The translations under genes were made by a program, and so were the position numbers. The notes beneath the pieces were generated by a model. The model saw only the letters and a program-made list of their open reading frames with translations. It had not been told where the DNA came from and made no database searches. A stretch of 64,000 bases of DNA from the NCBI GenBank assembly GCA_015056735.1, contig SVFT01000006.1:107377-171376 (forward strand), read 5' to 3'. The stretch's first letter is position 1. Each line of letters starts with the position of its first letter. Source of the DNA: Lachnospiraceae bacterium. GTDB lineage: Bacteria > Bacillota > Clostridia > Lachnospirales > Lachnospiraceae. Positions 17,531 through 27,325 of the stretch are shown one piece after another.

Positions 17531-19804
17531 ATGATCGAACTGACCAAAGGAGGCGCTTACCTTGTCGGCGGGGAACTGATCGAGGATCGGTCGGAAGCGT
17601 CCGCAAAAGCAAAGGCCGGCTACGGCTGTGACATCGATGATGCTGCGGCAAAAAAGAACACCATGGCATACCGGATCCTGGAGAGTCACAATACGTCCGG
17701 TAACATGGAGAAGCTGAAGATCAGATTTGACAAGCTGACTTCTCACGATATCACATTCGTGGGGATCATCCAGACGGCGCGTGCTTCGGGCCTTACAAAA
17801 TTTCCGATCCCGTACGTCCTGACGAACTGTCATAACTCGCTCTGCGCGGTCGGCGGTACGATCAATGAAGATGATCACATGTTTGGCTTATCTTGTGCGA
17901 AGAAATACGGCGGCATCTATGTTCCGCCGCATCAGGCTGTTATCCACCAGTTTGCACGTGAGATGCTCGCAGAAGGCGGCAGCATGATCCTCGGATCCGA
18001 CAGTCATACCCGCTACGGCGCGCTCGGTACCATGGCGATGGGTGAAGGCGGGCCCGAACTCGTTAAGCAGCTTCTGTCTCAAACATATGATATCAATATG
18101 CCGGGCGTTGTGGCTGTATACCTGACCGGCGAGCCGGTAAAAGGTGTCGGCCCGCAGGACGTAGCACTTGCCATTATCGGTGCAGTGTTTGCAAACGGTT
18201 ATGTGAATAATAAAGTAATGGAATTCGTCGGCCCCGGCGTGAAGAACTTAAGCGCGGATTTCAGGATCGGTGTGGACGTTATGACGACAGAGACGACATG
18301 CCTTTCTTCCATCTGGACGACGGATGAGAAGATCAAAGAATTCTATGAGATCCATGGCCGCGAGAACGCATATAAAGAATGCAGGCCGGGTGATGTGGCA
18401 TACTATGACGGCGCGATCAAAGTTGACTTATCGGCGATCCGTCCGATGATTGCGATGCCGTTCCACCCGAGTAATACCTATACGATCGAAGAAGTGAATA
18501 AGAACCTTGCCGATGTCCTTCATGACGTGGAGGAGCGTGCAAAGGTAAGCCTTGACGGAGCTGTTCCTTACTCACTGAAAGATAAAGTGAAGGACGGCAG
18601 GTTCTGCGTGGACCAGGGTATCATCGCAGGCTGTGCGGGCGGCGGATTTGAGAATATCTGTGCGGCTGCCGACATCCTGAAAGGGAGCAATATCGGTGCG
18701 GACGGCTTTACGCTCAGTGTATATCCGGCTTCGATGCCGATCTATATGGAACTGATCAAGAACGGCTGTGCCGCAACGATCCTTGAGACAGGTGCCGTAT
18801 TGAAGACGGCATTCTGCGGACCGTGCTTCGGCGCAGGCGATACACCCGCAAACAACGCGTTCAGTATCCGTCACTCGACCAGAAACTTCCCGAACCGTGA
18901 AGGTTCGAAGCTGCAGAGCGGTCAGATCGCATCCGTTGCGCTGATGGATGCAAGATCCATTGCGGCAACGGCAGCCAATAAAGGCGTCTTAACGGCAGCG
19001 ACCGATTTTGATGCATCGATCGGAACATACAAATACTTCTTTGATTCCAATATCTATAAGAACCGTGTATTTGATTCCAAGGGCATTGCGGATCCGGATG
19101 CAGAGATTCAGCTTGGACCCAATATCAAGGACTGGCCGGCGATGGAAGCACTTCCGGAGAACCTTGTCCTTAAGGTGGTCGCAAAGATCCTTGATCCCGT
19201 AACGACAACGGATGAGCTGATCCCATCGGGTGAGACATCTTCCTATCGTTCCAATCCGCTCGGACTTGCCGAGTTTACACTCTCCCGCAAGGTTCCCGAG
19301 TATGTGGGACGCGCAAAAGAAGTGAAGGCGACGGAGGATGCGCGCGTAAAGGGCGAGACGACTGTCTGGGCACAGGATGTAATAAAGACCGTCAGCGGCG
19401 AATTCGCAGATGCGGACAGCAAGAATACCGGATTCGGATCCGTGATCTTTGCGGTGAAGCCGGGCGACGGTTCAGCCAGAGAACAGGCCGCTTCCTGCCA
19501 GAAGGTACTTGGCGGCTGGGCGAATATTGCAAACGAGTATGCGACAAAACGGTACCGCTCAAACCTGATCAACTGGGGCATGTTGCCTTTTCTCATTGAT
19601 AAGGGAGAGCTTCCGTTTGAAAATATGGATACGCTTTTCGTTCCGAAGATCCGCGATGCGGTGAAGGCAGGTGCATCTGATGTGCAGGCGTATGTGGTCG
19701 GAAAAGACGGCCTGAAGCCGTTCATGCTGCATCTTGGTGCGATGACGGAAGAAGAGCGGGAGATCATTCTGAAGGGATGTCTGATCAACTATAACAGGAT
19801 CTGA
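17531..19804 (+). CDS. Aconitase-family hydratase (YbhJ-like)
   Basis: A 757-residue single-chain member of the aconitase superfamily. [10 protein letters not shown] near 105, TTCLSS near 257 and the later [14 protein letters not shown] near 435 supply cysteines at the positions of the 4Fe-4S cluster. [14 protein letters not shown] near 156 is the active-site loop. The C-terminal swivel domain follows. The arrangement is that of the uncharacterised YbhJ-type hydratases more than of AcnA, AcnB or isopropylmalate isomerase, so the substrate is uncertain. No citrate synthase or isocitrate dehydrogenase gene lies nearby. Confidence 0.85.
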   Translation: MIELTKGGAYLVGGELIEDRSEASAKAKAGYGCDIDDAAAKKNTMAYRILESHNTSGNMEKLKIRFDKLTSHDITFVGIIQTARASGLTKFPIPYVLTNCHNSLCAVGGTINEDDHMFGLSCAKKYGGIYVPPHQAVIHQFAREMLAEGGSMILGSDSHTRYGALGTMAMGEGGPELVKQLLSQTYDINMPGVVAVYLTGEPVKGVGPQDVALAIIGAVFANGYVNNKVMEFVGPGVKNLSADFRIGVDVMTTETTCLSSIWTTDEKIKEFYEIHGRENAYKECRPGDVAYYDGAIKVDLSAIRPMIAMPFHPSNTYTIEEVNKNLADVLHDVEERAKVSLDGAVPYSLKDKVKDGRFCVDQGIIAGCAGGGFENICAAADILKGSNIGADGFTLSVYPASMPIYMELIKNGCAATILETGAVLKTAFCGPCFGAGDTPANNAFSIRHSTRNFPNREGSKLQSGQIASVALMDARSIAATAANKGVLTAATDFDASIGTYKYFFDSNIYKNRVFDSKGIADPDAEIQLGPNIKDWPAMEALPENLVLKVVAKILDPVTTTDELIPSGETSSYRSNPLGLAEFTLSRKVPEYVGRAKEVKATEDARVKGETTVWAQDVIKTVSGEFADADSKNTGFGSVIFAVKPGDGSAREQAASCQKVLGGWANIANEYATKRYRSNLINWGMLPFLIDKGELPFENMDTLFVPKIRDAVKAGASDVQAYVVGKDGLKPFMLHLGAMTEEEREIILKGCLINYNRI

Positions 19805-19875
19805 TCATAGGCCCTTCCCATACCGCTAATCCTTTTTGGGGATCTGTCCGATATATTAGATACAACAATGGACCG

Positions 19876-19926
19876 ACCAAGGATGGACTGCATGTGCATG
19901 GAGCACAGTGGCCCATCCTTTTTGGT
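19876..19926 (+). terminator. Long hairpin with T-run ahead of the calcium-loop gene
   Basis: AAGGATGG (19879-19886) pairs with CCATCCTT (19913-19920), outer ACC pairs with GGT (19924-19926), and inner TGTGC pairs with GCACA around ATGGA. Five T follow the stem. It may end the hydratase transcript 75 bases earlier, or act as an attenuator in the leader of the next gene. Confidence 0.6.
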
Positions 19927-19945
19927 TGCCGAAAAGGAGGATTTT

Positions 19946-21064
19946 ATGCGTATTAATTCAGACACCTTAGGAATGGAATCCGCCAGAAGTTACACTTCTA
20001 CAACCAGGAAGGAACTGAAACACCAAAGCTTTTTCTTAAGCGGCAATCTGCTCGCCGGAGAAGATGCGACCACCCTCAAAGATGAGGAGAAAGGAAAAGA
20101 CGCGGCAGAGGAGACGGAAGGTACGGAAGGAAGCGCGGTGCTGGCTTACAGGCAGCAGGTCGCGCGCATGAGCGGTACAAAGATGAGATCTCGAACATTG
20201 CAATCCGCCATGGACCAGATCAGGCAGGAGTGTCTTGCTTTCATCCTGAAGCTGTTTGGCGCGGGAACGGAAGCGTCGGAGGAAGCAGCCGGCGATACCG
20301 TTGCATCGGCGATCTGCACGGATGACGGGACCGCGACGGGACTTGAGGAGCTGACGCCTGTCTCATCGATGACATCGATCGACAAGCTGGATATCTGGCA
20401 GTTCACATCGGAGTATACGGAAGTTGAGGAGACAAGCTTTTCGACAAGCGGAAAGGTTGTGACGGCTGACGGCAGAGAGATCTCGTTCAGTCTCGAGATG
20501 CAGATGTCCAGAACGTTTATGCAGAAGACATCCTGGACATATGAAAAGCTGGCTAAGAACGTATCGCTGTGTGATCCTCTCGTGATCAATCTAAATGACA
20601 ATATCGCTTCCGTCTCGGATCAGAAGTTTCTGTTCGACCTCGACGCGGACGGGACCGAAGAAGAGATCTCCATGCTCGATACTTCTTCCGGATTCCTGGC
20701 GCTTGATCTTGACGGGAACGGCAAGATCGATGACGGAGCGGAACTTTTCGGCACAAAGAGCGGCGACGGGTTCCGTGACCTTGCGGCATATGATACGGAT
20801 CATAACGGCTGGATCGATGAAAATGACGAGATCTGGTCGAAACTTCTGATCTGGGTGAAAGAAGAGAGCGGCGAGGATGTTCTCTATCATCTGGCAGATA
20901 AAGGCGTCGGCGCGATCTCGACAAGAAGTGCCGATACGGAATTTACGATGCAGTCGGCGGAGGATTTTCGCACGAACGCCGTGATCCGAAAGACAGGCAT
21001 GTTCCTGTATGAGAGCGGGATGGTCGGAAGCCTGCAGCACGTAGATCTCGCAATGGAGGCATAA
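19946..21064 (+). CDS. Protein with EF-hand-like calcium loops
   Basis: A 372-residue protein without signal peptide. The C-terminal half has three acidic loops of the DxDxDG type: DLDADGTEEE, DLDGNGKIDDGAELFG and DTDHNGWIDENDE, roughly at residues 225, 250 and 280. The order, with GAELFG after the second loop, matches a domain seen in calcium-binding proteins related to haemolysin-type exoproteins. The N-terminal 130 residues are low in complexity and rich in Glu and Thr. The start MRINSDTLG resembles leaderless proteins exported by flagellar-type systems, but this is only a resemblance. AAGGAGG precedes the ATG at 19946; upstream in-frame ATGs fall inside the hairpin. Confidence 0.75.
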   Translation: MRINSDTLGMESARSYTSTTRKELKHQSFFLSGNLLAGEDATTLKDEEKGKDAAEETEGTEGSAVLAYRQQVARMSGTKMRSRTLQSAMDQIRQECLAFILKLFGAGTEASEEAAGDTVASAICTDDGTATGLEELTPVSSMTSIDKLDIWQFTSEYTEVEETSFSTSGKVVTADGREISFSLEMQMSRTFMQKTSWTYEKLAKNVSLCDPLVINLNDNIASVSDQKFLFDLDADGTEEEISMLDTSSGFLALDLDGNGKIDDGAELFGTKSGDGFRDLAAYDTDHNGWIDENDEIWSKLLIWVKEESGEDVLYHLADKGVGAISTRSADTEFTMQSAEDFRTNAVIRKTGMFLYESGMVGSLQHVDLAMEA

Positions 21065-21101
21065 CTGCAGGAAATGCCATATTAAGGGCAGCTATCAAAA
21101 C

Positions 21102-21130
21102 TTTACCAAAGAAAAGCAATCTGTTATAAT
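21102..21130 (+). promoter_or_regulatory. Promoter of the GH9-like lipoprotein gene
   Basis: TTTACC at 21102-21107 and TATAAT at 21125-21130 with a 17-base spacer; transcription would begin about 36 bases before the ATG. Confidence 0.65.
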
Positions 21131-21172
21131 TCGTAGGATAGTGAGTCTTCGGATTTGCTGTGCGGAGGGATT

Positions 21173-22570
21173 ATGAAAAGAAACAGATTGCTTTCTTTTT
21201 TTCTCATAATAGCGATCCTGCTGACAGGGTGCGGCGCGCAGACCGGTTCCGGACAGGAGATCGGACTGATCGGCGATTATGCATCCGATCCCGCGAGCGA
21301 TCATACGCAGAGCGCTTATGATGTTCCTGTAATGACGCCCAATATCTTTGTCAATCGGCTCGGATACGAACCGAATGGACAAAAGGTTGCGATCTTTAAG
21401 GGCGATGATCTGCCGGAAGAGTTTTATGTTTGCGATGCCAAGACGAGAGATGTCGTTTTTACCGGGAAGATCAAAGACGAGCGCTATGATCAATTTTACA
21501 AGGAAAATGACGGATTCGGTGATTTTTCCGAGCTGAATACGCAGGGTGACTATTACATTCGCGCGGAAGGGATCGGCGAGTCTTATCCGTTCATGATCCA
21601 TGAAAGTCTTTATTATTCGCTTTTCTGTGAAGCCTGCAAGCGCTTTTTTGAGATGCGGAGCAATAAAACGGGTGCGACATCGCAGGATGAGGGCTGGATC
21701 ATGGAGCAGTCCGGCCTGAACAAAGAGATTCTGGCATCGAAGACCCTGTATATGCTGCTTCTCTCGTATGAACTGTTCCCGAATGCGTACACGGACGATA
21801 TCGGGATCGCCGAGTCAGGCAACGGAGTCCCGGATATACTGGATGAATGCAGTTATGAAGCGTCCTGGATTCTGAACAGAGCGGCATCGGATCCCGGAGA
21901 GGATATGACAGCGCTTGCTTATCGCGTTGCGATGCTGTGCAAGCTCTATGAATCTTACAAGGCGGTTGAACCGACTTTTTCCATGACGTGTCTGAAGGAG
22001 GCACAGAGTTCCTATAAAGCGCTGACCGGACATGCGGAAGTGCCTGTGGACGAGCGTTTTCTGGCAGAGTCCGAGCTTTACCGTGCAACAGGCCAGGGAG
22101 CGCTGAAAGAGCAGGTTGAGCTGTATCTGATGACACGCATCGCTGATCCGGAAGAACTCTCGGAAGCGGATTTCTTCGGAACGGTCACGTATCTTGCCAC
22201 GATCGGCAAGACCAATGTGGCGATCTGCGACAAGGCGATCAAACGGATCATGGATGAGGCGGAGAGGATCGCGGCGAATGCCGGACGTGAGAATTATTTC
22301 GTTTTCTCCGAAGAGGCGTCCCGCAATCCGGACAGTTTGTTTCCCAAAATGGTTCACATGTGTGTCGTGAACCATGTGATCACGAATTATGAGTACAACA
22401 CTGTCATCGAGAACCACTTTCACTACCTGATGGGGCGCAATCCGCAGGCGATCTGCTATGCGCTCGGATGGAACGGCAAAGAACTTGCGCCTACCGATAT
22501 CTTTGCAAATCCGTATCAGAATGCGCAGTTTATCTTTATATTAAGCGAGCTGATCAGCAACAATGATTAG
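21173..22570 (+). CDS. GH9-like lipoprotein, apparently lacking catalytic residues
   Basis: The 465-residue protein has a lipoprotein signal (LLTGCG, Cys about residue 19), then a cellulase N-terminal Ig-like domain (NIFVNRLGYEPNGQKVAIF), then part of a GH9 alpha/alpha barrel. The GH9 hallmark YELFPNAYTDDIGIAESGNG with PDILDE is clear near 195-220. Where active GH9 enzymes have a DAGD motif about 25 residues earlier, this one reads DEGWIMEQSGLNKE. It also stops soon after HYLMGRNPQ, before the region holding the usual acid glutamate. So it is probably a pseudo-enzyme that may bind glucan. The start at 21173 follows GGAGGG. A separate promoter lies upstream. Confidence 0.8.
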   Translation: MKRNRLLSFFLIIAILLTGCGAQTGSGQEIGLIGDYASDPASDHTQSAYDVPVMTPNIFVNRLGYEPNGQKVAIFKGDDLPEEFYVCDAKTRDVVFTGKIKDERYDQFYKENDGFGDFSELNTQGDYYIRAEGIGESYPFMIHESLYYSLFCEACKRFFEMRSNKTGATSQDEGWIMEQSGLNKEILASKTLYMLLLSYELFPNAYTDDIGIAESGNGVPDILDECSYEASWILNRAASDPGEDMTALAYRVAMLCKLYESYKAVEPTFSMTCLKEAQSSYKALTGHAEVPVDERFLAESELYRATGQGALKEQVELYLMTRIADPEELSEADFFGTVTYLATIGKTNVAICDKAIKRIMDEAERIAANAGRENYFVFSEEASRNPDSLFPKMVHMCVVNHVITNYEYNTVIENHFHYLMGRNPQAICYALGWNGKELAPTDIFANPYQNAQFIFILSELISNND

Positions 22571-22595
22571 CGCGGAATGAATCGAGGAGAAAATC

Positions 22596-23618
22596 ATGAA
22601 AATCGTAGTTTTGGCAGGCGGAACGAGTACGGAGAGAGAGGTATCTTTGTGTTCGGGAAGCAATATTTACGGCGCTTTGAAGCGCAGCGGTCATCAGGCG
22701 GTCCTTCTGGATATCTATCTGGGTCTGGAAGGCGACGTGGATGATGTCTTTACAAGAGATCACGACTGGGCGCGCGAAGTGCAGAAGATCAGCGCGACGT
22801 GCCCGGATATGGAATCGCGCAAGAAGCTTCGCGGCGTCGAAAGCAAGAGTTTCTTCGGGCCGAATGTCCTGAAGATCTGTGAGATGGCTGACCTTGCTTT
22901 TATCGCTCTGCATGGGCAGAACGGCGAGGACGGAAAGGTGCAGGCAACACTGGAACTTCTGGGCGTCCCGTATACCGGAACCGACTATGCGAGCAGCGCG
23001 CTTGCAATGAATAAATCGCTGACCAAGGACCTCTTTCGTCAGAACGGCGTTATGACACCGGACAGTTTCAATCTGAAAAAAGGTGAAAAGGAGCCGTATG
23101 CGGTTACCTTTCCGACTGTTGTAAAGGTCATCACCGGCGGATCAAGTGTCGGGGTATACATTTGCAAAAATAAAGAAGAATATGAAGAAGCAAAGAAGAA
23201 TGCCTTTACGTATGAGGATGCGGTATTGGTAGAACGGTATATCAAGGGACGCGAGTTTTCGGTCGGCGTGATCGACGGCAAGGCACTCCCTGCGATCGAG
23301 ATCGCACCGCTTGAGGGCTTTTACGACTATAAGAACAAGTATCAGGCAGGCTCCACGGTAGAGACCTGTCCTGCAGACATACCGGCTGAAGCCGAGCAGA
23401 AGCTGCGCAGTGCAGCTGAGGCGGCGTTCCGCGCGCTCAGACTTCGCGCATACGCCCGCATGGATTTTATCATGGACGAAAAGGGCGATGTATACTGCCT
23501 TGAGGCGAACAGTCTGCCCGGTATGACGACCACATCACTTCTCCCGCAGGAAGCTGCGGCGGAGGGCATGGACTTTGATGCACTCTGTGAGAAGCTGATC
23601 GAGGTATCTTTGAAGTAA
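22596..23618 (+). CDS. ddl: D-alanine--D-alanine ligase
   Basis: The 340-residue ATP-grasp enzyme joins two D-alanines for the peptidoglycan stem peptide. It begins MKIVVLAGGTSTEREVSLCS as in Ddl. ALHGQNGEDGKVQ and the ATP-grasp elements VVKVITGGSSVGV, VERYIKGREFSVGV and CLEANSLPGMT are present, the last with the metal-binding Glu and Asn. An insertion near residues 45-90 (after GDVDDVF) is longer than in E. coli Ddl. The next gene, murF, uses its product as substrate and starts 19 bases after the stop. Confidence 0.94.
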   Translation: MKIVVLAGGTSTEREVSLCSGSNIYGALKRSGHQAVLLDIYLGLEGDVDDVFTRDHDWAREVQKISATCPDMESRKKLRGVESKSFFGPNVLKICEMADLAFIALHGQNGEDGKVQATLELLGVPYTGTDYASSALAMNKSLTKDLFRQNGVMTPDSFNLKKGEKEPYAVTFPTVVKVITGGSSVGVYICKNKEEYEEAKKNAFTYEDAVLVERYIKGREFSVGVIDGKALPAIEIAPLEGFYDYKNKYQAGSTVETCPADIPAEAEQKLRSAAEAAFRALRLRAYARMDFIMDEKGDVYCLEANSLPGMTTTSLLPQEAAAEGMDFDALCEKLIEVSLK

Positions 23619-23637
23619 ACTTGGAGAATCGATAATC

Positions 23638-25038
23638 ATGAAGAATCTGACGATCAGAAATATCGCAAATGCCTGTGGCGGTGAGCTTACAGGCAATGAA
23701 AAAGAATTTGACACGGAAGTCTGCGGTGTGGTGATCGACTCACGCAAGATCGAAAAGGGCTATTGCTTCATTGCAACGCCCGGCGAGCGTGTGGACGGTC
23801 ACAGCTTTATTCCGGATGTTCTGGAAAAAGGTGCATCCTGCGTGATCTGCAGGGAAGTGCCGACGGGTCTTAGCGGGAACTTTATCAAGGTTCACGATTC
23901 GTTTGATGCACTTCGCAAGGTGGCGGCATTCTACAGGGAACAGCTTACGATCCCTGTGATCGGGATTACCGGCAGCGTCGGCAAGACGAGCACCAAGGAA
24001 TTTATCGCGGGCACACTTTCCGCAAAGTACAGAGTCTTAAAGACGGAAGGAAACTACAATAACGATATCGGCGTGCCGCAGACGCTCCTTCGCATTCGCG
24101 ATACCGACGAGGCTGCGGTTGTGGAGATGGGGATCAATCACTTCGGTGAGATGCGCCTTTTAAGCAGCATGGTAAAGCCGGATCTTTGCGTGATGACCAA
24201 TATCGGCGAGTGCCATTTGGAGTTTCTTGGAGACAGAGAAGGTGTTTTGAAAGCAAAGTCGGAGATTTTTGAACACATGGCAGCGGAAGGCCGCGTATTC
24301 GTAAACGGCGATGACGATATGCTGCGCACGATCGAGCTTGTCAAAGGAAAAGCGCCGGTGCGTTTCGGGCTGGATGAAGCGAATGCGTACCATGTGACGG
24401 ATCTTACAGTAAGCGGCCTGAAAGGGAGCGATGCGACGATCCATACACCGACGTCTTCTTTTACGGTGCATGTAAACCTTCCGGGAAAACATATGGTACA
24501 GAATGCGCTCGCGGCAACGGCTGTCGGCGAAGCGCTCGGCCTTACGACAGAAGAGATCCGAAGAGGCATCGAGTCCGTGAGACCGCTTGGCGGCAGAAGC
24601 AATATCCTGACGCTCGGCGCGATGACGGTGATCGATGACTGCTATAATGCGAACCCGGTTTCGATGCGTGCTGCACTCGATCTTTTATCCGAAGAAGGAA
24701 AGACGATGGCGATCCTCGGAGATATGTTCGAGCTGGGGCAGGATGAGTCGGAACTGCACGGAGCGATCGGCCGCTATGCGGTTGAGAAGGGGATCAAAGC
24801 GCTGGTCTGCGTTGGAAACCTTTCCAAAGCGATGTACAAAGAGGCGTGCAGAGAGAAAGAAAAGCGCCTCAGCAATACGATGGTACAGTACTACGAGACG
24901 CCTGAAGAAGTTCTGGAACAGTTTGATAATCCCGACTTTCTGCCGGGCGGTGTGACGGTCCTTGTGAAGGCATCACACGGTATGCATTTTGATATGCTGG
25001 TAAGCAGGCTGAAAGAGCTTGGCAGCCGATCAGTTTGA
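23638..25038 (+). CDS. murF: UDP-MurNAc-tripeptide--D-Ala-D-Ala ligase
   Basis: The 466-residue Mur ligase attaches D-Ala-D-Ala to the UDP-MurNAc-tripeptide, using the ddl product. The ATP loop GITGSVGKTSTKEFIA is near residue 112. The central domain has NNDIGVPQTLL and the C-terminal domain begins with RSNILTLGAMTVIDDCYNANP. The pair ddl-murF is a standard gene order. Its last 9 bases overlap the end of plsC on the other strand, so the two transcripts converge without an obvious terminator. Confidence 0.96.
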   Translation: MKNLTIRNIANACGGELTGNEKEFDTEVCGVVIDSRKIEKGYCFIATPGERVDGHSFIPDVLEKGASCVICREVPTGLSGNFIKVHDSFDALRKVAAFYREQLTIPVIGITGSVGKTSTKEFIAGTLSAKYRVLKTEGNYNNDIGVPQTLLRIRDTDEAAVVEMGINHFGEMRLLSSMVKPDLCVMTNIGECHLEFLGDREGVLKAKSEIFEHMAAEGRVFVNGDDDMLRTIELVKGKAPVRFGLDEANAYHVTDLTVSGLKGSDATIHTPTSSFTVHVNLPGKHMVQNALAATAVGEALGLTTEEIRRGIESVRPLGGRSNILTLGAMTVIDDCYNANPVSMRAALDLLSEEGKTMAILGDMFELGQDESELHGAIGRYAVEKGIKALVCVGNLSKAMYKEACREKEKRLSNTMVQYYETPEEVLEQFDNPDFLPGGVTVLVKASHGMHFDMLVSRLKELGSRSV

Positions 25039-25758
25039 TCTTGATCGGTACATCTCTTCGATCAGCTTTTGTACATAAGCCCCGGGATGCTTTTTATCCT
25101 CGGGCGGAAGTTCATCGAGCAGGACCGGTTTTCCGAACTCTACGGTAACGGGGGCTTTGACCATGCGGGGGAATTGATCTTCCCAAATGGCGCTGCTTCC
25201 CGTGATGCAGACGGGGATGACCGGTGCTTTTGCTTTTACGGCAACCTTAAAGCTTCCTTCGTGGAACGGAAGACAGATATCGGTACCACGATTTCTGGTC
25301 CCTTCCGGGAAGATGAAGATCGAAATTCCGTTTTTTATCTTTTCAGCGCCTGCAAGAATCGTCTGAAGGCCTTGCTTCAGATCGTTGCGGTCAAGGAAGA
25401 GGCAATGGATGCAGCGCATCCAGTGTACGATCAACGGGAATTTGCTCATTTCGATTTTGGCGATATAGCCGGTCGGCCTGCTCATGTTCATATACGTCAG
25501 CAGAATGTCAAAATAGCTTCTGTGATTGCCGACAAAAAGGACTGCGCGGTCTTTCGGAATGTTTTCGAGTCCGATGACTGTCGGCCGTGCGCCTGCGGTC
25601 CAGGCGAGAAACCTTAAGATCGTGCGGATGATATAGAGACAGCTGTAATCGCGTGCCTTGGGCCATACAAGCCCGATCAGGGATTCTGTGATGAGCAGCG
25701 GGATGCTGCAGACCAAAAATAAAACAACCAAAGATATGGTGATAATAAATCGAATCAT
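25030..25758 (-). CDS. plsC: 1-acyl-glycerol-3-phosphate acyltransferase
   Basis: The 242-residue membrane-bound enzyme makes phosphatidic acid. The acyltransferase motif NHRSYFD near residue 78 supplies H and D, and FPEGTRNRG near 150 is the glycerol-phosphate binding motif. One or two N-terminal membrane segments precede. GGAGG lies before the start. It is transcribed away from the MATE gene; 93 bases separate the two starts and include an inverted repeat. Confidence 0.94.
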   Translation of the reverse strand: MIRFIITISLVVLFLVCSIPLLITESLIGLVWPKARDYSCLYIIRTILRFLAWTAGARPTVIGLENIPKDRAVLFVGNHRSYFDILLTYMNMSRPTGYIAKIEMSKFPLIVHWMRCIHCLFLDRNDLKQGLQTILAGAEKIKNGISIFIFPEGTRNRGTDICLPFHEGSFKVAVKAKAPVIPVCITGSSAIWEDQFPRMVKAPVTVEFGKPVLLDELPPEDKKHPGAYVQKLIEEMYRSRSN

Positions 25759-25780
25759 AAAATGCCTCCGAATTCTGTTT

Positions 25781-25811
25781 ACTTGCGATGCGCAAGTACA
25801 TTCATTATACT
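25781..25811 (+). promoter_or_regulatory. Promoter with overlapping palindrome for the MATE gene
   Basis: TTGCGA (25783-25788) and TATACT (25806-25811) are 17 bases apart. The -35 box lies inside the inverted repeat ACTTGCG-ATG-CGCAAGT (25781-25797), which could be an operator for a repressor of the exporter. Confidence 0.55.
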
Positions 25812-25851
25812 GAATGAGGGGCTATAGCGCAATAAATACATGAGGTTTCAT

Positions 25852-27252
25852 ATGCTTGCTTCTTTTCGAAAAAAATATATCGGCAGCCGGGATTTTTACA
25901 TGATGATGTTTAAACTGGTCATCCCGATGATCCTGCAGAATCTGCTGATGAATCTTGTTAATCTGATTGATAATATCATGGTTGGCCGGATCGGCACGGA
26001 ACAGATGAGTGCCGTTGCGATCGTCAACCAGTTTCATTTTGTGTTCATGCTTTCACTGTTCGGCGCGACGAGCGGCGGCAGTATTTACGGTGTTCAGTTT
26101 TACGGGAGCGGTGATATAAAGGGACAGCGGGATACGGTTCGTTTCAGGCTCTATGTTAATTTTCTGATTACGGCTCTGTTTGTGGCAGTCTTTCTTCTTT
26201 TCGGTCCGGAACTGATCGGCAGTTATTTAAACAGCGAAGGTGAGATCGGCGATCCGATCCTGTGTGCCTCCTATGCCCGGGAGTATATGCAGATCATGAT
26301 CCTCGGGCTGCTCCCGATGGCTTTTTCGACGGCGTATGCAAGCGTCTTAAGAGAAGTCGGAAATACGGCGGTACCGATGTATGCAAGCGGCAGCGCGGTC
26401 ATCGCCAACCTAATCCTTGACTATGCTTTGATCTTCGGAAAGTTCGGCCTTCCGGCGCTTGGCGTGAAAGGTGCGGCGATCGCGACAGTTATTTCCAAAC
26501 TGATTGAAATGTTGATTGTTGTGATCTGGACGCATAAACGGACAGATATCAACCCCTGCATCAAGGGTCTTTACCGTTCCCTTCGTGTGCCGATCCCCCT
26601 TTTGAAAGATCTTGCGTGGGTGACGTTTCCGCTTATGGTCAATGAATTTCTCTGGTCGGGCGGGATCGCAATGGTGAACCAATGCTATTCGATCCGCGGC
26701 ATGGAAGCCGTGGCGGCAACGAACATTTGCTGGCTTGTCGGCAATCTGTTCAATGTCTTGTGCCTTCAGGTGGGGTACTGTATCTCAATTCTGGTCGGGC
26801 AGAAGCTGGGGGCGGGTAAGCTTCAGGAAGCAAAAGACATTAATAACAAACTGTTCTTCCTAAGCGAAGTGCTTTGCATTGCGGTCATGTTTATGCTGAT
26901 TCCGGCAGGGCGTTTCATTCCGATGATATACAATACGCAGCAGGAGATCCGTGATCTGGCTTCCAGGCTGATCGTCATCTCGGCGCTTGCGCTTCCGCTG
27001 CAGGGATTCAGTCACTGCGCATATTTTACGATCCGAAGCGGCGGCCGTACCTGGATCACATTCGCTTTTGACTCGCTGTATTCCTGGACGGTAAACGTAC
27101 CGCTTGCGTTTGTTCTGGCACACTTCACGACCTGGCCGCTTGAGACAATCTATGCGGTGGTCGTATTCTCGGAGATCATTAAAGATGTGATCGGATATCT
27201 GATGGTTAGAAGCGATATGTGGATGCGGAATATTGTTTCCGATTACCAATAA
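25852..27252 (+). CDS. MATE-family multidrug/cation exporter
   Basis: A polytopic protein of 466 residues with 12 predicted membrane segments in two halves. Typical MATE sequences are NLVNLIDNIMVGRIGTEQMS near the start, with the Asp of helix 1-2, and NQFHFVFMLSLFG following. The second half repeats this pattern (NICWLVGNLFNVLCLQVGY). MATE exporters move drugs or metabolites out against Na+ or H+. I place the start at 25852, where GAGG is 6 bases upstream; ATG 25840 would add four residues but has a poorer ribosome site. A palindrome covers its promoter. Confidence 0.9.
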   Translation: MLASFRKKYIGSRDFYMMMFKLVIPMILQNLLMNLVNLIDNIMVGRIGTEQMSAVAIVNQFHFVFMLSLFGATSGGSIYGVQFYGSGDIKGQRDTVRFRLYVNFLITALFVAVFLLFGPELIGSYLNSEGEIGDPILCASYAREYMQIMILGLLPMAFSTAYASVLREVGNTAVPMYASGSAVIANLILDYALIFGKFGLPALGVKGAAIATVISKLIEMLIVVIWTHKRTDINPCIKGLYRSLRVPIPLLKDLAWVTFPLMVNEFLWSGGIAMVNQCYSIRGMEAVAATNICWLVGNLFNVLCLQVGYCISILVGQKLGAGKLQEAKDINNKLFFLSEVLCIAVMFMLIPAGRFIPMIYNTQQEIRDLASRLIVISALALPLQGFSHCAYFTIRSGGRTWITFAFDSLYSWTVNVPLAFVLAHFTTWPLETIYAVVVFSEIIKDVIGYLMVRSDMWMRNIVSDYQ

Positions 27253-27264
27253 GTACGCAGGCAC

Positions 27265-27306
27265 GAAAAAAGACCCCGATGCGAGCGCGTATCGGGATCT
27301 TCTTAT
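27265..27306. terminator. Bidirectional terminator
   Basis: GACCCCGAT (27272-27280) pairs with ATCGGGATC (27291-27299) with one mismatch; AAAAAA before and TCTTATT after serve both directions. Confidence 0.75.
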
Positions 27307-27325
27307 TATGATAAAAAGTTGAGGT

